Notes: generated by a model from the sequence alone, not told the origin. Shown: positions 24,706 to 37,992, counted from the stretch's first letter. The stretch is 64,000 bases of DNA from Typhlomys cinereus (GCA_023101885.1 JALPQD010000242.1:248001-312000), one strand, 5' to 3'. Made by a program: numbers and translations.

Positions 24706-27700
24706 GAGAGCTCTTCGTGATCATAGCTCATAGTGGACATAGCTCAAAATGGTCATAAAGAGCTCACTGTGGTAACAGATAATGGTGGTGATAGAGAATT
24801 CACAGTGTTCATAGACTGATCCCATTAGACATGGAGAGCTCACAGAGGTCAGTGCTCACAGTGGTCACAGAGAGCTCACAGTGCTCATAGCTCATAGTGG
24901 TCATAGGGAGTTCAAAGACATCAAAAAAAGCTCCAAATGGTCTTTGTGAACTCACAATCATCAGAGAGAGCTCCATGAGGCCATAGAGAGGTCACAGTGA
25001 CCATTGAGAGCTCACTGTTGTCATATAGAGCTCATAGTTGCCATAGCTCACAAAGGTCATAGAGAGCCCATAATGCCTATAGCTCATAGTGATCATAGAG
25101 AACTCTGAGTGGCCTCAGATTTCAGTGTTCATAGCTCAAAGTATTCAAAGAGAGCTCATGGTGGTCACAGCTTATAGTGGTCATAGAGAGTTCACAATAG
25201 GTATAGCTCATAGTGGTCATAGAAAGTTCATAGTGGTTAAAGAGAGTTCACAGTGGTCACAGCTCATAGGTCCTAGAGAGATCGCAGTGGTCCTAGCTCA
25301 CAGTGGTCATAGAGAGCTCATAATGCAAAATAAGAACATCCCATGGGCTTAGCTTATAGTAGTCATAGAGAACACACAGGGGTCATAGCTCCTAATGGTC
25401 AGAAAGAACTCACAGTGGTCATTCTGCATAATGTTCATAGAGCAATCTCTCAGTGGTCAAAACTCATAGTGATCATAGAGAGCTTACAGTGGACATAGCC
25501 CATAGTTTTCATAGAGATATCAAAATGGACATAGAGAGCTCACATTGGTCATTGATAGCTCACAGTGAGCATAGCTAAAAGTAGTAATAGAGAGCTCACA
25601 GTGGTCATTGCTCACAGTGATCATAGAGAGCTCACAGTGGTCATAGGTCATTGTGGTCATAGAGAGCTCACTGTGGTCACTGAGAGCTCAAACTGGTGAT
25701 GGAGAACTCACAGTGGCCAGAGAGAGCTTAAAGTGATCATAGAGATGTCATAGTGATCAGAGAGAGCTCACTGTTTTCATAGAGAGCTCATACTTGTCAT
25801 ACCTCACAGAGGTCATAGAGATTCATAGTGCTTATAGTTCATAATGGTCATAGAACTCTAATAGTGGGATTATAGAGCTCACAGTGGTCATAGAGAGGTC
25901 ACAGTGGTCACAGCTCATAGTAATTATAGAGAACACACATTGACCATAGCTCAGAGTGGTCACAGAGAGTTCACAGTGGACACAGATACTTCACAGTTGT
26001 CATAGCTCACAGTGGTCTTTTTCATGGTAGTCGTAGTTCACAGTGGTCATAGAAAGTTTATCATGGTCATAACTCATAGTTACCATAGAGGGCTCATAAT
26101 GGTCATGAAGAGCACAGAGTTGTCAGCTCTCATTTGTCCTAGAGAGTAAACAATGGTTATAGCTCACAGTCATCACAGAGAGTTCAAAATACACAATGAG
26201 AATTGATAGTGATGAATGCTCGCAGTCATCATAAAGAGCTCATAGTGGTCATAGCTCATAGTGGTCTTGTAGAGCTCACAGTAGTTACAAAGCATGCAAA
26301 ATGGTCATACAAAGGTCACATGGACCATAGCTCATAGTGGTCATAAAGAGCTCATAGTGGTCAAAGAGAGCTTACAATGGTTGCAGGGAGCTCACAGTAA
26401 CCACAGAGAGTTGAAACTGGTTATGTAGAGTTAACAGTGGTCATACCTCACAGTGCTCATAAAGAGTTCACAGTGGGCATAAAGAGCTCACAGTGGTCAA
26501 AGATAGCTCATGTTGGTCATAGAGAACTCAGAGTGTTGGCAGAGACTTTGTAGTGGTCATAGTAACCTCACAGTGGTCATAGATCATAGTGTTCATGCAG
26601 TGCTCACAATGTTCTAGGAGAGCACACAGTGGTCATAGATCATAATGATCATAAAGAGCTCACAGTGGTCAAACGCATAGTGATCCCGAAGAGCAAACAA
26701 TGTTTATAGGTCATAATGATCATAGAGAGCTCAGAGTGCTCATACAGACCTGACAGTGGTCTTAGAGAGCTCAACGTCGTTGTAGAGAGGTCACAGAGGT
26801 CAAAGAGAGCACATGGTGGTCATTGAGAACTAACAGTAGACATAGCCCCTAGTGATCATAGCTCACAGTGGTCATAGGATGTTCACAATGGTCATAGCTC
26901 ACAGTGATCTTAGAGAGCTAATAATGAACATAGAGATCTCACAGTAATCATAGAGTCCTCACTGTGGTCATAGAGATCTTACAGCGTTCATAGCTCAGAG
27001 TAGTCATAGAAATCTCACAGCGGTCATATGTCATACTTCTAGAGAACTCATAATCGTTATATAGAGCTCATCATGATCATAGCTCATAGTAATGATAGAG
27101 AGAACATAATGGTCGCAGATCACAGTGATCATAGAGAGCTCACAGTTGTCATAGTTCACAGAGGTCATAGACAGAATAAAATGCACACTGAGAGGTCACA
27201 GTGGCCATAGTTCATAGTGGTCAAAAAGATCACACAATGGTCATAACTCATAGTGGTCATAAACAGCTAACAATGATCAGAGGTCACATAGGTCATAGAG
27301 AATTTGCATTGGTCATAGAAAGCTCACATTGATTATAGGTTATAGTGCTCATGGAGAACTCACAGTGGTTAGAGAGCTAACACTGGTCATAGAGAGCTCA
27401 TAATGGTTATAGAGAAGTCACAATGTTATTGAGAGCTCATAGTAGTCATAGCTCACAGTAATCATAGAAAACTCATAATGTCAATAGAGAGCTCACAGTG
27501 GTCATGCAGATCTCATAATGGTCAGAGAAAGCTCACAATGGTCATAGTTCACAGTGGTCTTTGAGACCTGACAATGGGCATAACTTATAGTGGTCATAGA
27601 GAGCTCATAGTGGTTAAAAAAAGCTCACAGTGGTCATAACTCAAAATGGCCATACAGAGGTTAAAATCATGATCACTCATAATGGCCAAATAAAGCTCAC

Positions 27701-27779
27701 AGTGGTCAATGCTTAGAGTAGTCACAGAGAGTTCACACTGGTCATCACTTATAATGGTAATAGAGAGTTCATAATGGTC
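24706..27779 (-). repeat. Satellite S2, reverse-orientation block 1
   Basis: Tandem array reading AGAGAGCTCACAGTGGTCAT on the plus strand, the reverse complement of the S2 unit further right. Twenty-base units alternate with 16-base short units lacking one CTCT step. The change from S1 falls within a few bases of 24706 with no inserted element. GAGCTC occurs in a large share of units. No gene is supported. Confidence 0.95.
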
Positions 27780-27785
27780 ATATGT
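27780..27785. repeat. Target-site duplication ATATGT, left copy
   Basis: Six bases directly before the LTR starting TGTTGGGCC. The same six bases follow its end at 28336-28341. Confidence 0.8.
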
Positions 27786-28335
27786 TGTTGGGCCTGCCCA
27801 GGGATAACAGTTTGGGAGGGAGTGAGCATGGCATGGCTTAGCACATGGGACCAAATATGGCTCTGGGAGCTGGTGTCCTAGGCGTAACCCTGATCACATT
27901 ACACAGAGTCCTAATTGGCTTATAGGAGCTAACATAGATATATGTTTAGTTTGACCTATGTAGAGTATGTGCTTTACTGACCATTAAGGTAATTGGCTGC
28001 CTGTTTCATGTGCTTTGATTCTTTGTGTATATAAGCTGATTTGTTACCCCCAATAAACTGAGATCTTGCTCTGACAAACTCCCTGTCCATGGTCGAATCT
28101 CTGGAGGGCTGAGGCGGAGGTGCAGGCAGTCAGGCTTTACTTATCTTCATCATCATGCCAGGAGCTGTGTGTTTGAGTGAGCGAGTGAGTGACGGAGTCT
28201 CACCTTGACAGACTCCCTGTTGTGTCCAGAGTCCCCTGGATTTGAGTGGGGGAAAGGGCCTGCAGCACGTTCGCCTTTCTCTGCCCTGATGACCTGGAGT
28301 CATCACAGTGTATGCCTGGGAAAATCACCCCAGCA
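27786..28335 (+). mobile_element. Solo LTR (ERVK-like), 550 bp
   Basis: It begins TGTTGGGCCTGCCCAGG and ends CCCCAGCA, giving the TG...CA termini of an LTR. Perfect 6-bp direct repeats (ATATGT) flank it, the usual length for class II retroviral integration. A TATA-like TATATAAGC lies near 28029 and AATAAA near 28052, in the right order and spacing for promoter and poly(A) signal. The first 17 bases match the start of the family B LTR (minus strand, 55609 leftwards), but the body differs. No internal sequence remains, so it is best read as a solo LTR left by LTR-LTR recombination. Confidence 0.85.
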
Positions 28336-28341
28336 ATATGT
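28336..28341. repeat. Target-site duplication ATATGT, right copy
   Basis: Perfect match to 27780-27785. Confidence 0.8.
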
Positions 28342-31216
28342 AACAGTGGTCACAGAGAGCTCACAGTGGATATAGAGTGCTTGTAGTGGTCATAGAGAGT
28401 TCACAGCACTTATAGGTCATAGTGCTCATAGAGGGCTTACAGGACACAGCAGTTATAGAAAGTTCATAATGTACAGAGAGTTCACAATGGTCATAGATCA
28501 TAGTGGTCATAGAGTGATCAAAATAGTCATAGCTTATAGTGGTCATGGAGATCTCAGAGAGTTAATAGAGAGGTCACAGTGGTCATAGCTCATAGTGGTC
28601 ATAGAGTTCATAGTATTCATGGAAAGCTCTCATAGAGAGCTCATAATGGACTTAGAGAGCTCACAATTTACATAGCTCATAGTTGTGATAGAGAGCTAAT
28701 AGTGATCATAGTTCATACTGGTCATAGAGAACACATAGTTGTCATAGTTCAAAGCAGTTATAGAGAGCTCATAGTGGTCATAAAGAGCTCACAGTTGAAA
28801 TAGAGACTGCATAATGTTTACAGCTCACAGAGGTCATTGAAAGCTTATGATAGTCATAGTTCAGAGTTGTCATAGCTTTCAGTGGTCATAGCTCACAGTG
28901 ATCATTGACAGTTCACAGTTGTCATAGCTAACAGTGGTCATAGACCACTCATAATGGACTTAGAGAGCTCAGAATTGTCATAGATCAAAGTTGACATGAA
29001 GATCTCATAGTGGTTATACCTTATAATAGTCATAGAGAAGTCACAGTTGCCAGAGAGCGCTCACAGTGGTCATAGCTCATAATAGTGATAAAGAGGTCAC
29101 AGTGGTCATAAATCATAGTGATCATAGAAAGCTCACATTGTTATATGTTATAGTGGTCATGGAGAGCATATAGTGTTCATTGAGAGCTCACAGTGGTCAT
29201 AGTGGGCTCATAGTGGTGATAGAGTGCTCACAGTTATCATAAAGAGTTCATAGTGTTCATAGAGAGCTCAGAGTGATCATAGATCACAGTGTTCACAGAG
29301 AGATCACAGTGGTCATATCTCTATTGTCATATAGAACTCATAATTGTCATAGAGAGATCATAGTGGTCATGAAGAGCTCATAGTCGTCATAAAGAGCTCA
29401 GTGTGGTCATAGATCATAGTGCTCACAGGGAGCTCACAGGAGCCATAGCTCATAGTAGTCATAAAGATATAACTGCGGTGAAAGCTCATAGTGGTCCTAA
29501 AAAGCTCAGAGAGGTCATAGCTCACAGTTGTCATGTAGAGCTCATAGTGATCATAGGTCATAGTGCTCATAGAGAACTCACATTGGCCTTAGCCCTTAGT
29601 TGTATACAGATCCCATAATGGTAATAGAAGGGTTATAGTGGTCATAAAGAGCTTACAGTCATCATAGCTCCTACTGGACATAGAGAGTTCAAAGTGGACA
29701 ATGAGTGGTAATAGTTGTCTTCACTCTCAGTGGTCATCGAGAGAACACAGTGGTCATGAGTCATAAAGGTGATAAATACCTCACAGTCTTCATAATTCAT
29801 AGTGGTCATAGAGAGTTCACAATGGTCATTAGTAATATTTTTCATATAGAACTACAGTGATGATAGAAAGCTTATAGTGGTCACAGAGAGCTCAAAGTAC
29901 CGACAGAGAGGTCATCATGGTCATATCTTATAGTCTTCATAGAAAACTCATAGCATTAAAACTCATAGTGGTCATAGAGAGCTCACAGTGTTCACTGATT
30001 GCTCACAGTGTTCATAGCTCACAGTGATCAAAAAGAACTCATAATGGACAATGAAATGTAACCGGAATCATAGCTCATAGTGCTCATAGAGAGCTCACAA
30101 TTGTCATAACTCACAGTTGTCATAGAGAGCTCATAATGGAAAATGAGAACTAACAGTGGTAATAGCTCATAGTGTCCATAAAGAGCTCACCATGGTCATA
30201 GCTCATAGTGGTCATAGATAGTTCACAGTGGTCAAGGATCATAGTCATCATACAGACTTAATTATGGTTATAAGGAACTCAGATGTCATGGAGAGCTGAT
30301 AGTGGTCATGTATAGCTGATAATGGTCATACAGAGCTTACAGTTGTTATAGATCATAGTCCTCATAGTGAGCTACAGTGGTCATTGAGAACTTATAGTGG
30401 ACATAAAGAGCTCAAAGTGGTCACATAAAGAGATTACAGTGGTCATAGTTCATAGTGGTCATAAAGAGCTCAAAGTGGTCATATAGAGCTCACAGTTGTC
30501 ATAGCTCACAATGATGATAGCGAGCTTAGAGTGGTCATAGCTCACAGTGGTCATACAGAGCTCATAATGGACAATGAAACACAATGGTCATCACTCACAG
30601 TTGTCTATCGAAAGATCACAGTAGTCACAGATCATAAAAGTGATAGGTACCTCACAGAGGTCATAGCTCACAGTGATCATAGCAAGCTCAGAGTGTTCAT
30701 AGGTCATATTTTTCATAGAGTGTTACAATGGTTTGAGAGAGATTACAGTGATCACTGGGAGCTCAAAGTGATAATAGAGAAGTCACAGTGGTCATATCTC
30801 ATAATGGTCATAAAGATCTCACAGCGTTAATAGGTCATATTTTTAATAGAGAACTACAGTAGTCATAGACAGCTCATAGTGGTCATATGGACCTCACAGT
30901 GGTCATAGATCATAGTGGTCAAAGAGAGCCCACAGTGGTTATAGTTGATAAGGGTCCATAATGATCATAGAGTGATCCTAGAGGTAATAGCTCTCAGTGG
31001 TAATGGGAGCTCATAAAAGACATAGAAAGCTCATAGTTGTCATGGTTCATACTGGTCATAAATGTCTCACAGTGGTCAAAGCTCATAGTGGTCATAGAGG
31101 TATCACAGTGATCATAGGTCATAGTGCTTGTAAAAAGTTCATAGTGGTCATAGACAGCTCACTGTGGTCATAGAGAGCTTACACTGTTCATAGAGAACTC
31201 AAATTGGTCACTGGGA
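28342..31216 (-). repeat. Satellite S2, reverse-orientation block 2
   Basis: Continuation of the reverse-oriented S2 array (units like AGCTCACAGTGGTCATAGAG) up to the orientation switch. Open frames up to about 99 codons are periodic satellite translations. No insertion or gene is visible. Confidence 0.95.
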
Positions 31217-31259
31217 GGTCATAGCTATCAGCTGTCTAAGACCACTAAGAGCTATGACC
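31217..31259. repeat. S2 orientation-switch point with inverted repeat
   Basis: Left of this point S2 reads GGTCATAG; right of it S2 reads CTATGACC. The join has perfect 10-bp arms, GGTCATAGCT (31217-31226) and AGCTATGACC (31250-31259), around a 23-base centre. The centre already contains forward-type text (AAGACCACTAAG). No mobile element lies at the switch. Confidence 0.85.
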
Positions 31260-32606
31260 ACTGTGAACTCTCTTTGTCCTTTATGGCCTCACTGTGACCA
31301 CTCTGACCTATGACCACTGTGAGCTCTTAATGTCCATTATGAGTTATAGCCACTGTGAGCACTCCATGACCATTGTGAGCTCTCTATGACCACTGTGAGC
31401 TATTACCACTATGAGCCCTCTATGGCCACTATAACCTATGACCAGTGGTAGCTCTCATTGTCCAATATAAGCTCTCTATGACCACTGTGAAATATGAATA
31501 CTGTGAGCCATATATGACCTCTATGAGCTGTGTTTAACCACTCCTACCTCCCTATGAGCATTATGATCTATGACCAGTATGATCTCTCTATGAACTCTGC
31601 AAGCTATGACCATTATGAGCTCTCTATGGCAAGTGTGAGTGCTTTATGGCAAGTGTGAGCTCTCTATGACCACTTTGAACTCTCTAGAACCACTAAGAGT
31701 TATAAACACTGTGAGCTCTGTATGACCACTGTGAACTGTTACCACTGTGACCACTCTATGATCACAGTGAGCCCTCTTTGACCACTATGATCTATGACCA
31801 ATGTGAGTTCTCTATGACCACTATGAGCTTGACTACTGTGAGCTCCCTATGATGATTTTGAGTTCTCTGTGATCACTATGAGCTCTCTATGATCACAATG
31901 AGGTATTACCAACGTGAGCTCTGTATGACCATTTGAAATATGAACACTGTGAGCTCGCTATGACCTCTGTGAGCTATGACAACTAATAGCTCTCCATCAC
32001 AACTCTGAGCTCTCTATGACCACTGTAACCCTTCTATGACCACTTTCCTCTGTCTGTGATCACTATGAACTCTCTATGATCATTATGAACTATGAACCCT
32101 AGGAGCTTTCTATGACCACTGTGAGCTATGACAATGATGAGCTGTCTATGACTATTATAAAGTATGACCACTATGAGCTCTTTGTGCCAATTAGGAGCTA
32201 AGACCACAGTGAGTTATCTATGACCATTCTGATCTATGAGCACTAGGACCTCTCTTAGACCACAATGAGCTATGACACTGACCTCTTTATGACCACTGTG
32301 GTCCTTGACTGCTGTGAACTCTCTATGGCCACTAAGCTCTTCATGATCACTATGATCTCTCTATGACTTCTGTATGCAAGGATCACTATGAGCTCTCTAT
32401 GACAAGTGTGAGCTTTCTATAACTCCATGGCCTCTCTATCACCACCTAGAGGTCTCTATAACCACTGTAAGCACCCTATGACCACTGTGTGCTCTCTATG
32501 GCCATTATTAGCTCTGTATTATCACTATGAACTGTGACTACCATCAGCACTTTAAGACTACTAAGAGATATGACCACTGTGAGCTCTCTATGGCCACTGT
32601 ATAGAG

Positions 32607-32630
32607 GTCACTGGTTCTAAAACCAGTGAC
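32607..32630. repeat. Perfect hairpin, 10-bp arms and 4-base loop
   Basis: GTCACTGGTT at 32607-32616 pairs with AACCAGTGAC at 32621-32630 around CTAA. It interrupts the S2 unit pattern and is not part of the usual unit. Confidence 0.8.
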
Positions 32631-34450
32631 TACTCTATGACTACTGTGAGCTCTGTTTGACTATTTTAAGCTCTCTATGAGTGCTATAACCAATGACCAC
32701 TATGAGTTCTCTATGACCACTATGAGCTATGATCACTATGACCTCTCTTATACCTCTGTGAGCTATCACAACTATGAGCTCTGTATGAAAACTATGAGCT
32801 CTCAATGACAACGGTGACATCTCTGTTACCACTTAGATCTCTGTATGACCACTGTGAGCTCTGTATGACTACCATAAGCTCTCTATGAGTACTATGAACT
32901 TAGAACACTGCGAGCTTTCTATGACCACTATGAACTATGAGCAGTTTGAGCTCTTTATGTACACTATAATCTATGACAAGTGTGAGCTCTCTATGAACGC
33001 TATGAGCTCTCTATGATCACTGTGAGCTATGACCACTATGAGTACTTCATGACTACTATGAGCTATAGCCACTGTGAACTGTCAATGACCATTATGAGGG
33101 CTCTATGACTGCTATGAGCTATGACCACTATGAGCTCTCTATCACCACTGTGAAATATGACCACTGTGAGCCCTCTGTGATCCCTTTGAGCTATGAACAC
33201 TGAACTCTGTATGATCACTGTGAACTCTCTATGATCACTATGAGCTCTCTATTACCAGTATGAAATATGACCATTATGAGCTCTCTCTGAGCATTTTGAG
33301 TTATGACCACTATGAGCTCTCTATCACCACTGTGATATGATGACTATGAGCTCATTATGTCCACTGTGAGCTCTCTATGACCATTTTCATCTCTTTATGA
33401 ACAGAGTGAGCTCTCTATGATCACTGAGAGCTAGCTATGATCACTGTGACCGCTCTATGACAACTGTGAGCTATCTATCTTCACTGTGATCTCTCGACAA
33501 TGACTGAAAGCTGTCTGTGACCACTGTGAGCTCTCTAGCACTATTGAGAGCTCTATGTGATCACTGTGATACCTCTAGGACCATTCTGAGCTCTTTATGA
33601 AGACTATGAACTCTCTATGAAGAACATGAGCTATGATCACTGTGAACTCTCTAAGACCACTATGAGCTATGACAACTCTGACCTCTATATTATTACTGTA
33701 AGGTCAATATGACTACTGTAAGCACTCTATGACCACTGGGAATTCTCTATGATCTCTCTTGGATGACTGTAAGATCTCTATAATCACTATGAGTTCTCTA
33801 TGATCACTGTGGGATCTCTATGACAACTGTGAGTTGTCTATCAATACTGTGAGCTCCCTATGACAAAAATGACATTTCTAGGACCTATTTGAACTTTCTA
33901 TGACTATGGAGAACTCTATATGACCACTATGAGCTCTTTGTGATAAATATGAGCTATGACCACTGTGATCTCTCTTTGATCACTGTAAGCTGTCTATGTC
34001 CACTATGACATATGACTACTGGGAGCTATCACCACTATGAACTATGACCGTTGTGAGCTCTCTATGGCCAATACGAACTATGAGCACTGTAAGCTCACTA
34101 TTTCCATCAGGAACTCTCCCTGACCATTGTGAGCTCGCTATTGCCATTATGAACTCTCTATGGCCACTATGAGCTATGACTACTGTGAACTCTGTATGAC
34201 CACTGTGTACTATGATCTTTATGAGCTCTCTATGACCACTGTGAGCTCTCTATGACCATTGTGAGCTCTCTATGACTAAGTGAGCTATGAAAACTGTGAG
34301 CACTCTGACCATTGAGCTGTGATTACTATGAGCTATGAGCTCTGTGAGCTCTCTATGACCATTTTGAGCTCTCTGTGGCAACTAGCAGCACTCTAAGACA
34401 ACTGTTAGATCTCTATGACCACTGTGAGCACTTTGTGACCACAATGAGCT

Positions 34451-34520
34451 ATGACCACTCTGAGCTCTCATGAACAACATAACCTATGACCACTCTGAGC
34501 TCTCATGAACAACATAACCT
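34451..34520 (+). repeat. Exact 35-bp tandem duplication in S2
   Basis: 34451-34485 and 34486-34520 are identical, beginning ATGACCACTCTGAGCTCTCA and including the rare AACAACATAACCT variant. A partial third copy follows. This is recent unequal exchange or slippage. Confidence 0.85.
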
Positions 34521-36698
34521 ATGACCACTCTGAGCTCTCAATGACTATTATGAGCACTCTATTATCACTATGAGCTATGACCTCTATGAGCTTTTTATGA
34601 TCACTGTGAGTGCTCCAAAATCATTATAAGCTCCATGACCACTGTGATCTCACTGTGACCACTTTGATCTCTATATGATTACTCTGAGCTCTCTATGAAC
34701 ACTATGAACTTTGACCATTGTGAGCTCTCTATGACCACTATGAACTACGAGCACTTTGATCTCTTTATGAACACTATGATCTACGACAAGTGTGAGCTCT
34801 CTATGAACACTATGAGCTCTCTATGAACACTGTGAGCTATGACCCCTATGTGTTCTCTATGACCAGTATGAGCTATGATCACTGTGAGCTATCAATGACT
34901 ATTATGAGATCTCTATGACTGCTATGAGCTATGACCATTATGAGTTCTCTATCACCACTGTGGACTATGTTCAGTATGAGCTCTTTATGACCACTGTGAA
35001 ATCTTTGATGACTGTTACTTGTCTATGACCACCATGAACTCTCTAAGACCACAGCAAGCTATGGCCACTGTGAGCTCTTTATGACTATTATGAGCTATGA
35101 CCACTGTAATCTCTATGACCACTGTGAGTACTTTATGACCATTGTGATCTATGACTACTGTGAGCTCACTATGAACATTATTAGCTCTCTATGATCACTG
35201 TCAGCTCTTTGTGACCACTTTGTGCTATGAGCATTCGATGTGCAGTGTGATATATGACTAGTCTGAGTTCTCTATGACAACTCTGATCTCTGTGATCATT
35301 GTGAGCAATGATCACTTTGAGCTCTCTTTGACAACTATGAGCTATGACCACTCTGAGCTCTCTGTAACAAATATGAGCTATGATCACAGTGAGCTCTCTA
35401 TGACCACTGTGAGTTCTCTATGACCGCTCTGAACTCTCTATGACCCCTAAGAGCTCTCTGTGACAACTAAGAGCTTTGATCACTGTGAGCTCTCTGTTTC
35501 CATTGTAAACGCTCTGTGACGACTGTGAGCGTATGGCCATTATCAGCTCCCTATGACCACTCTAAGGTACGACCTCTGTGAGCTCTCTATGACTTCTGTG
35601 TGCTCTTTATGACCATTGTGAGCTCTGAATGACCACTGTGAGCTATCTATAACCACTGTGAGATCTTTATGACTAAAATGAGCTCTGACAACTCTGAGCT
35701 ATCTATGACCAATAAAAAGTATGACCACTTGGAACGCTCTATGAAAACTATGAGCTATGACCACTATGAGCTTTCTATGACCACTATGAACTATGTCCAC
35801 TCTGAGCTCTCTATGGCTACTATCAGCTCTCTATGACCACTATGAGCTAGGAAAACTATGAATGCTCTATGAACACTGTTAGTTATAACCTCTGTAATCT
35901 CTTGATTACCATTATGAGCTTTCTATAACCCCTGTGGGCTATGACCACTATGAGCATTGTGTGATCCCTGTGAAATCTTTGATGACTGATACCTCTCTAT
36001 GACCACTATGAGCTTTCTGTGATCACTATGAGCTATGACAAATGTGAACTCTCTGTGACTAGTATGAGATATGACCAGTATGAACTTTCTATGACCACTC
36101 TGAGCTTTCTATATCCATTATGAGCAATGATCATGTCTCCCTTTGATCACTGTGAGCTATCTATATCCAAATGACTTATGACCAAGGTGAACTCTGTTAA
36201 AACATTATGAGCTATAACTACTTTGAACTCTCTATGTTTGCTATGAACTCTCTATGACCACTATGAGCTATGACCACTATGAGTTCTGTATGACTAATAT
36301 GGGCTACGACCACTGTGAGCTCTCTATTAACACTCTGAGCTATGAACACTGTGAAAACTTTAAGACTAATATGATCTTTGACCACTGTGAGCTCTCTATG
36401 AGAACTATGAGCTATGAACATTGTGAGCTCTCTAGAATTACTATGAGCTCTCTATGACCAGTGTGAACTATAACCACTGGGAGCTCTTATGAACACTATG
36501 AGCTATGAACACTTTTACCTCTCATTGTCCATTATGAGCTCTCTGTGAGCACTGTGAGCTCTCCATGACCACTGTGAGGTATGACCACTGTAATAACACT
36601 ATGAATATTACTAGCTCTCTATGACCACTGCCAAGTCTCTATTACTACTGTGAGCTCTTCATGACCAATATAAGTCATGACCACTGTGAGGTCTTGAT

Positions 36699-37051
36699 TG
36701 TACCAGTCTCGAGGACCCATGGAGATCCACAGAGACCTTTCAGGGTGGGGATAAGCAGGCATGAAGTCAAGGTCATGAACTCTGGAAGTCAGGTGAGTGG
36801 CAAAACAGGCTTGCAGGCTTGTAGACTCATTTATTGTAGATATCAGGCTGCTTATATGCCCCACACAACATTCCATAAGTTCCAGTGGGAGCTTTTGTTG
36901 TGTTGGCCTGTCCAGGTTGGTCCTCTCAGTCATGCGGGCTGACATCACCACCAGGCACTGCAGCAGATTCTTGCTTGGGAAAGTTGCATTCATGCATGCG
37001 GCCCATACAGACAATACAGGCCTGCCTAGTCCATTCTTCCTACATATCCAT
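36699..37051 (-). mobile_element. LTR of a third type, minus strand
   Basis: About 353 bp. Read on the minus strand it starts TGGATATG and ends GGTACA. It contains a CATATAAGC TATA-like box (complement near 36850) and AATAAA (complement near 36829) in promoter-then-poly(A) order. An A/T- and purine-rich tract precedes it in minus sense (complement of CCTTTTTATTTATTTT near 37053-37069), as expected for a 3' LTR after a polypurine tract. The exact ends are inferred; no target duplication was found. Confidence 0.5.
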
Positions 37052-37752
37052 CCTTTTTATTTATTTTGACAGCCAGTGGGAGCCAGAGTTCTTTGCTCTG
37101 ACCTTGTTGATTCTGCCTCAGAGGGCGTCCAGCATGACAGACCATGCCTATTTTAGGTCAACCTGTCTCACAGGATCTTACCCATCATTGACTCCTGGCT
37201 TTTGACAGACCTCACCTCTGAAAGGCATGTCAGAATATGTAGATAGAAAATTAGACCAAGGCCTCATGAATATTTGCAATCTAAGCCTGAACCACATCTC
37301 CAGGAGGCATGGCTTGGATGTTCAAGGGCCATAATCACCTGTAGCATGGTCTTATTAATGGAACACTGCTGAGAGATGTGCTAAAGGAGACATATAAGCA
37401 ATATAATTAATCAAAGAACAATTCCTCCTATGATAGCATAAGTTACAATTGAAGAGGAATCAAACAGCCTTTTAATGTTGTTCCAGGTTCTGGTTTCAAA
37501 CCCAGTATCTATAGGCAGGGGAGCCACATGCTTCAGGAAGGCCTGAGTCCAAGGCTCTTTGATGTACTGAGAAATTTGTTCACAAACCTTGGAAATGTTG
37601 GAGATCCGATAAAGTGTTAAGCATATGGAGGAATATAGAGGGTCACAGAAGGCAAGAGCAAACCTATAGGGCCTTGAAGGCCAGGTCAGACACCTGTTGA
37701 AAATATGTAGCAAAACCTGTAGTGGATTGTGATATGGGGTCAATATATTGTC
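37052..37752 (-). mobile_element. Internal retroviral-like sequence, possible env-end remnant
   Basis: Non-satellite sequence between two unlike LTR pieces. A minus frame open from 37851 runs through it to 37411 and ends in a hydrophobic segment. Its position just before a polypurine-like tract and LTR would suit the end of env, but I see no diagnostic motif and treat that as a weak inference. The first 99 bases of that frame lie in the adjoining family A LTR piece, so it is not a natural gene. It could equally be untranslated element sequence. Confidence 0.3.
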
Positions 37753-37992
37753 TGTTGCAGAATCCCCAGTGGGCCAGCTGGGGAAAGGAGGGTGAAATGG
37801 CAGGGACTCGAGGCTCGAGGTGAATGGGCAAGCCAGCAACGGGGTTACCAACTAGACCCCGGGAATCAGGTGAGAAGTAGCAGTGGACGAGTTCCTGCAG
37901 ATTCAGATTTATTCAGGAAATGTTTGGGCTTATATAGGGTTGGGGTCCAATTAGGTGTTGCTATTCCTCTGCTCGGGGGAGGTAGGAGGGAC
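37753..37992 (-). mobile_element. Family A LTR fragment, truncated
   Basis: On the plus strand it begins TGTTGCAGAATCCCC, the complement of the family A LTR end, and follows family A through the TTTATTCAGGAA poly(A)-signal region and the TATATAGGGT TATA region. It stops about 240 bp in, where S2 resumes. The upstream half of the LTR is missing. No family A primer binding site adjoins it, so its neighbour at 37752 is not its natural internal region. Confidence 0.75.

Larger units (their letters stand above)
31260..36698 (+). repeat. Satellite S2, forward block 1
   Basis: Tandem GAGCTCTCTATGACCACTGT units mixed with GAGCTATGACCACTAT short units, with many point variants. A 20+16 pair is 36 bp, which is twelve codons, so both strands show short periodic open frames. 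I see no gene. Confidence 0.95.

Noticed and set aside
37411..37851. 147-codon minus frame as a retroviral envelope gene
   Set aside because: It starts inside a truncated LTR piece and shows no cleavage site, cysteine motif or clear fusion region. It is kept only as a weak remnant.
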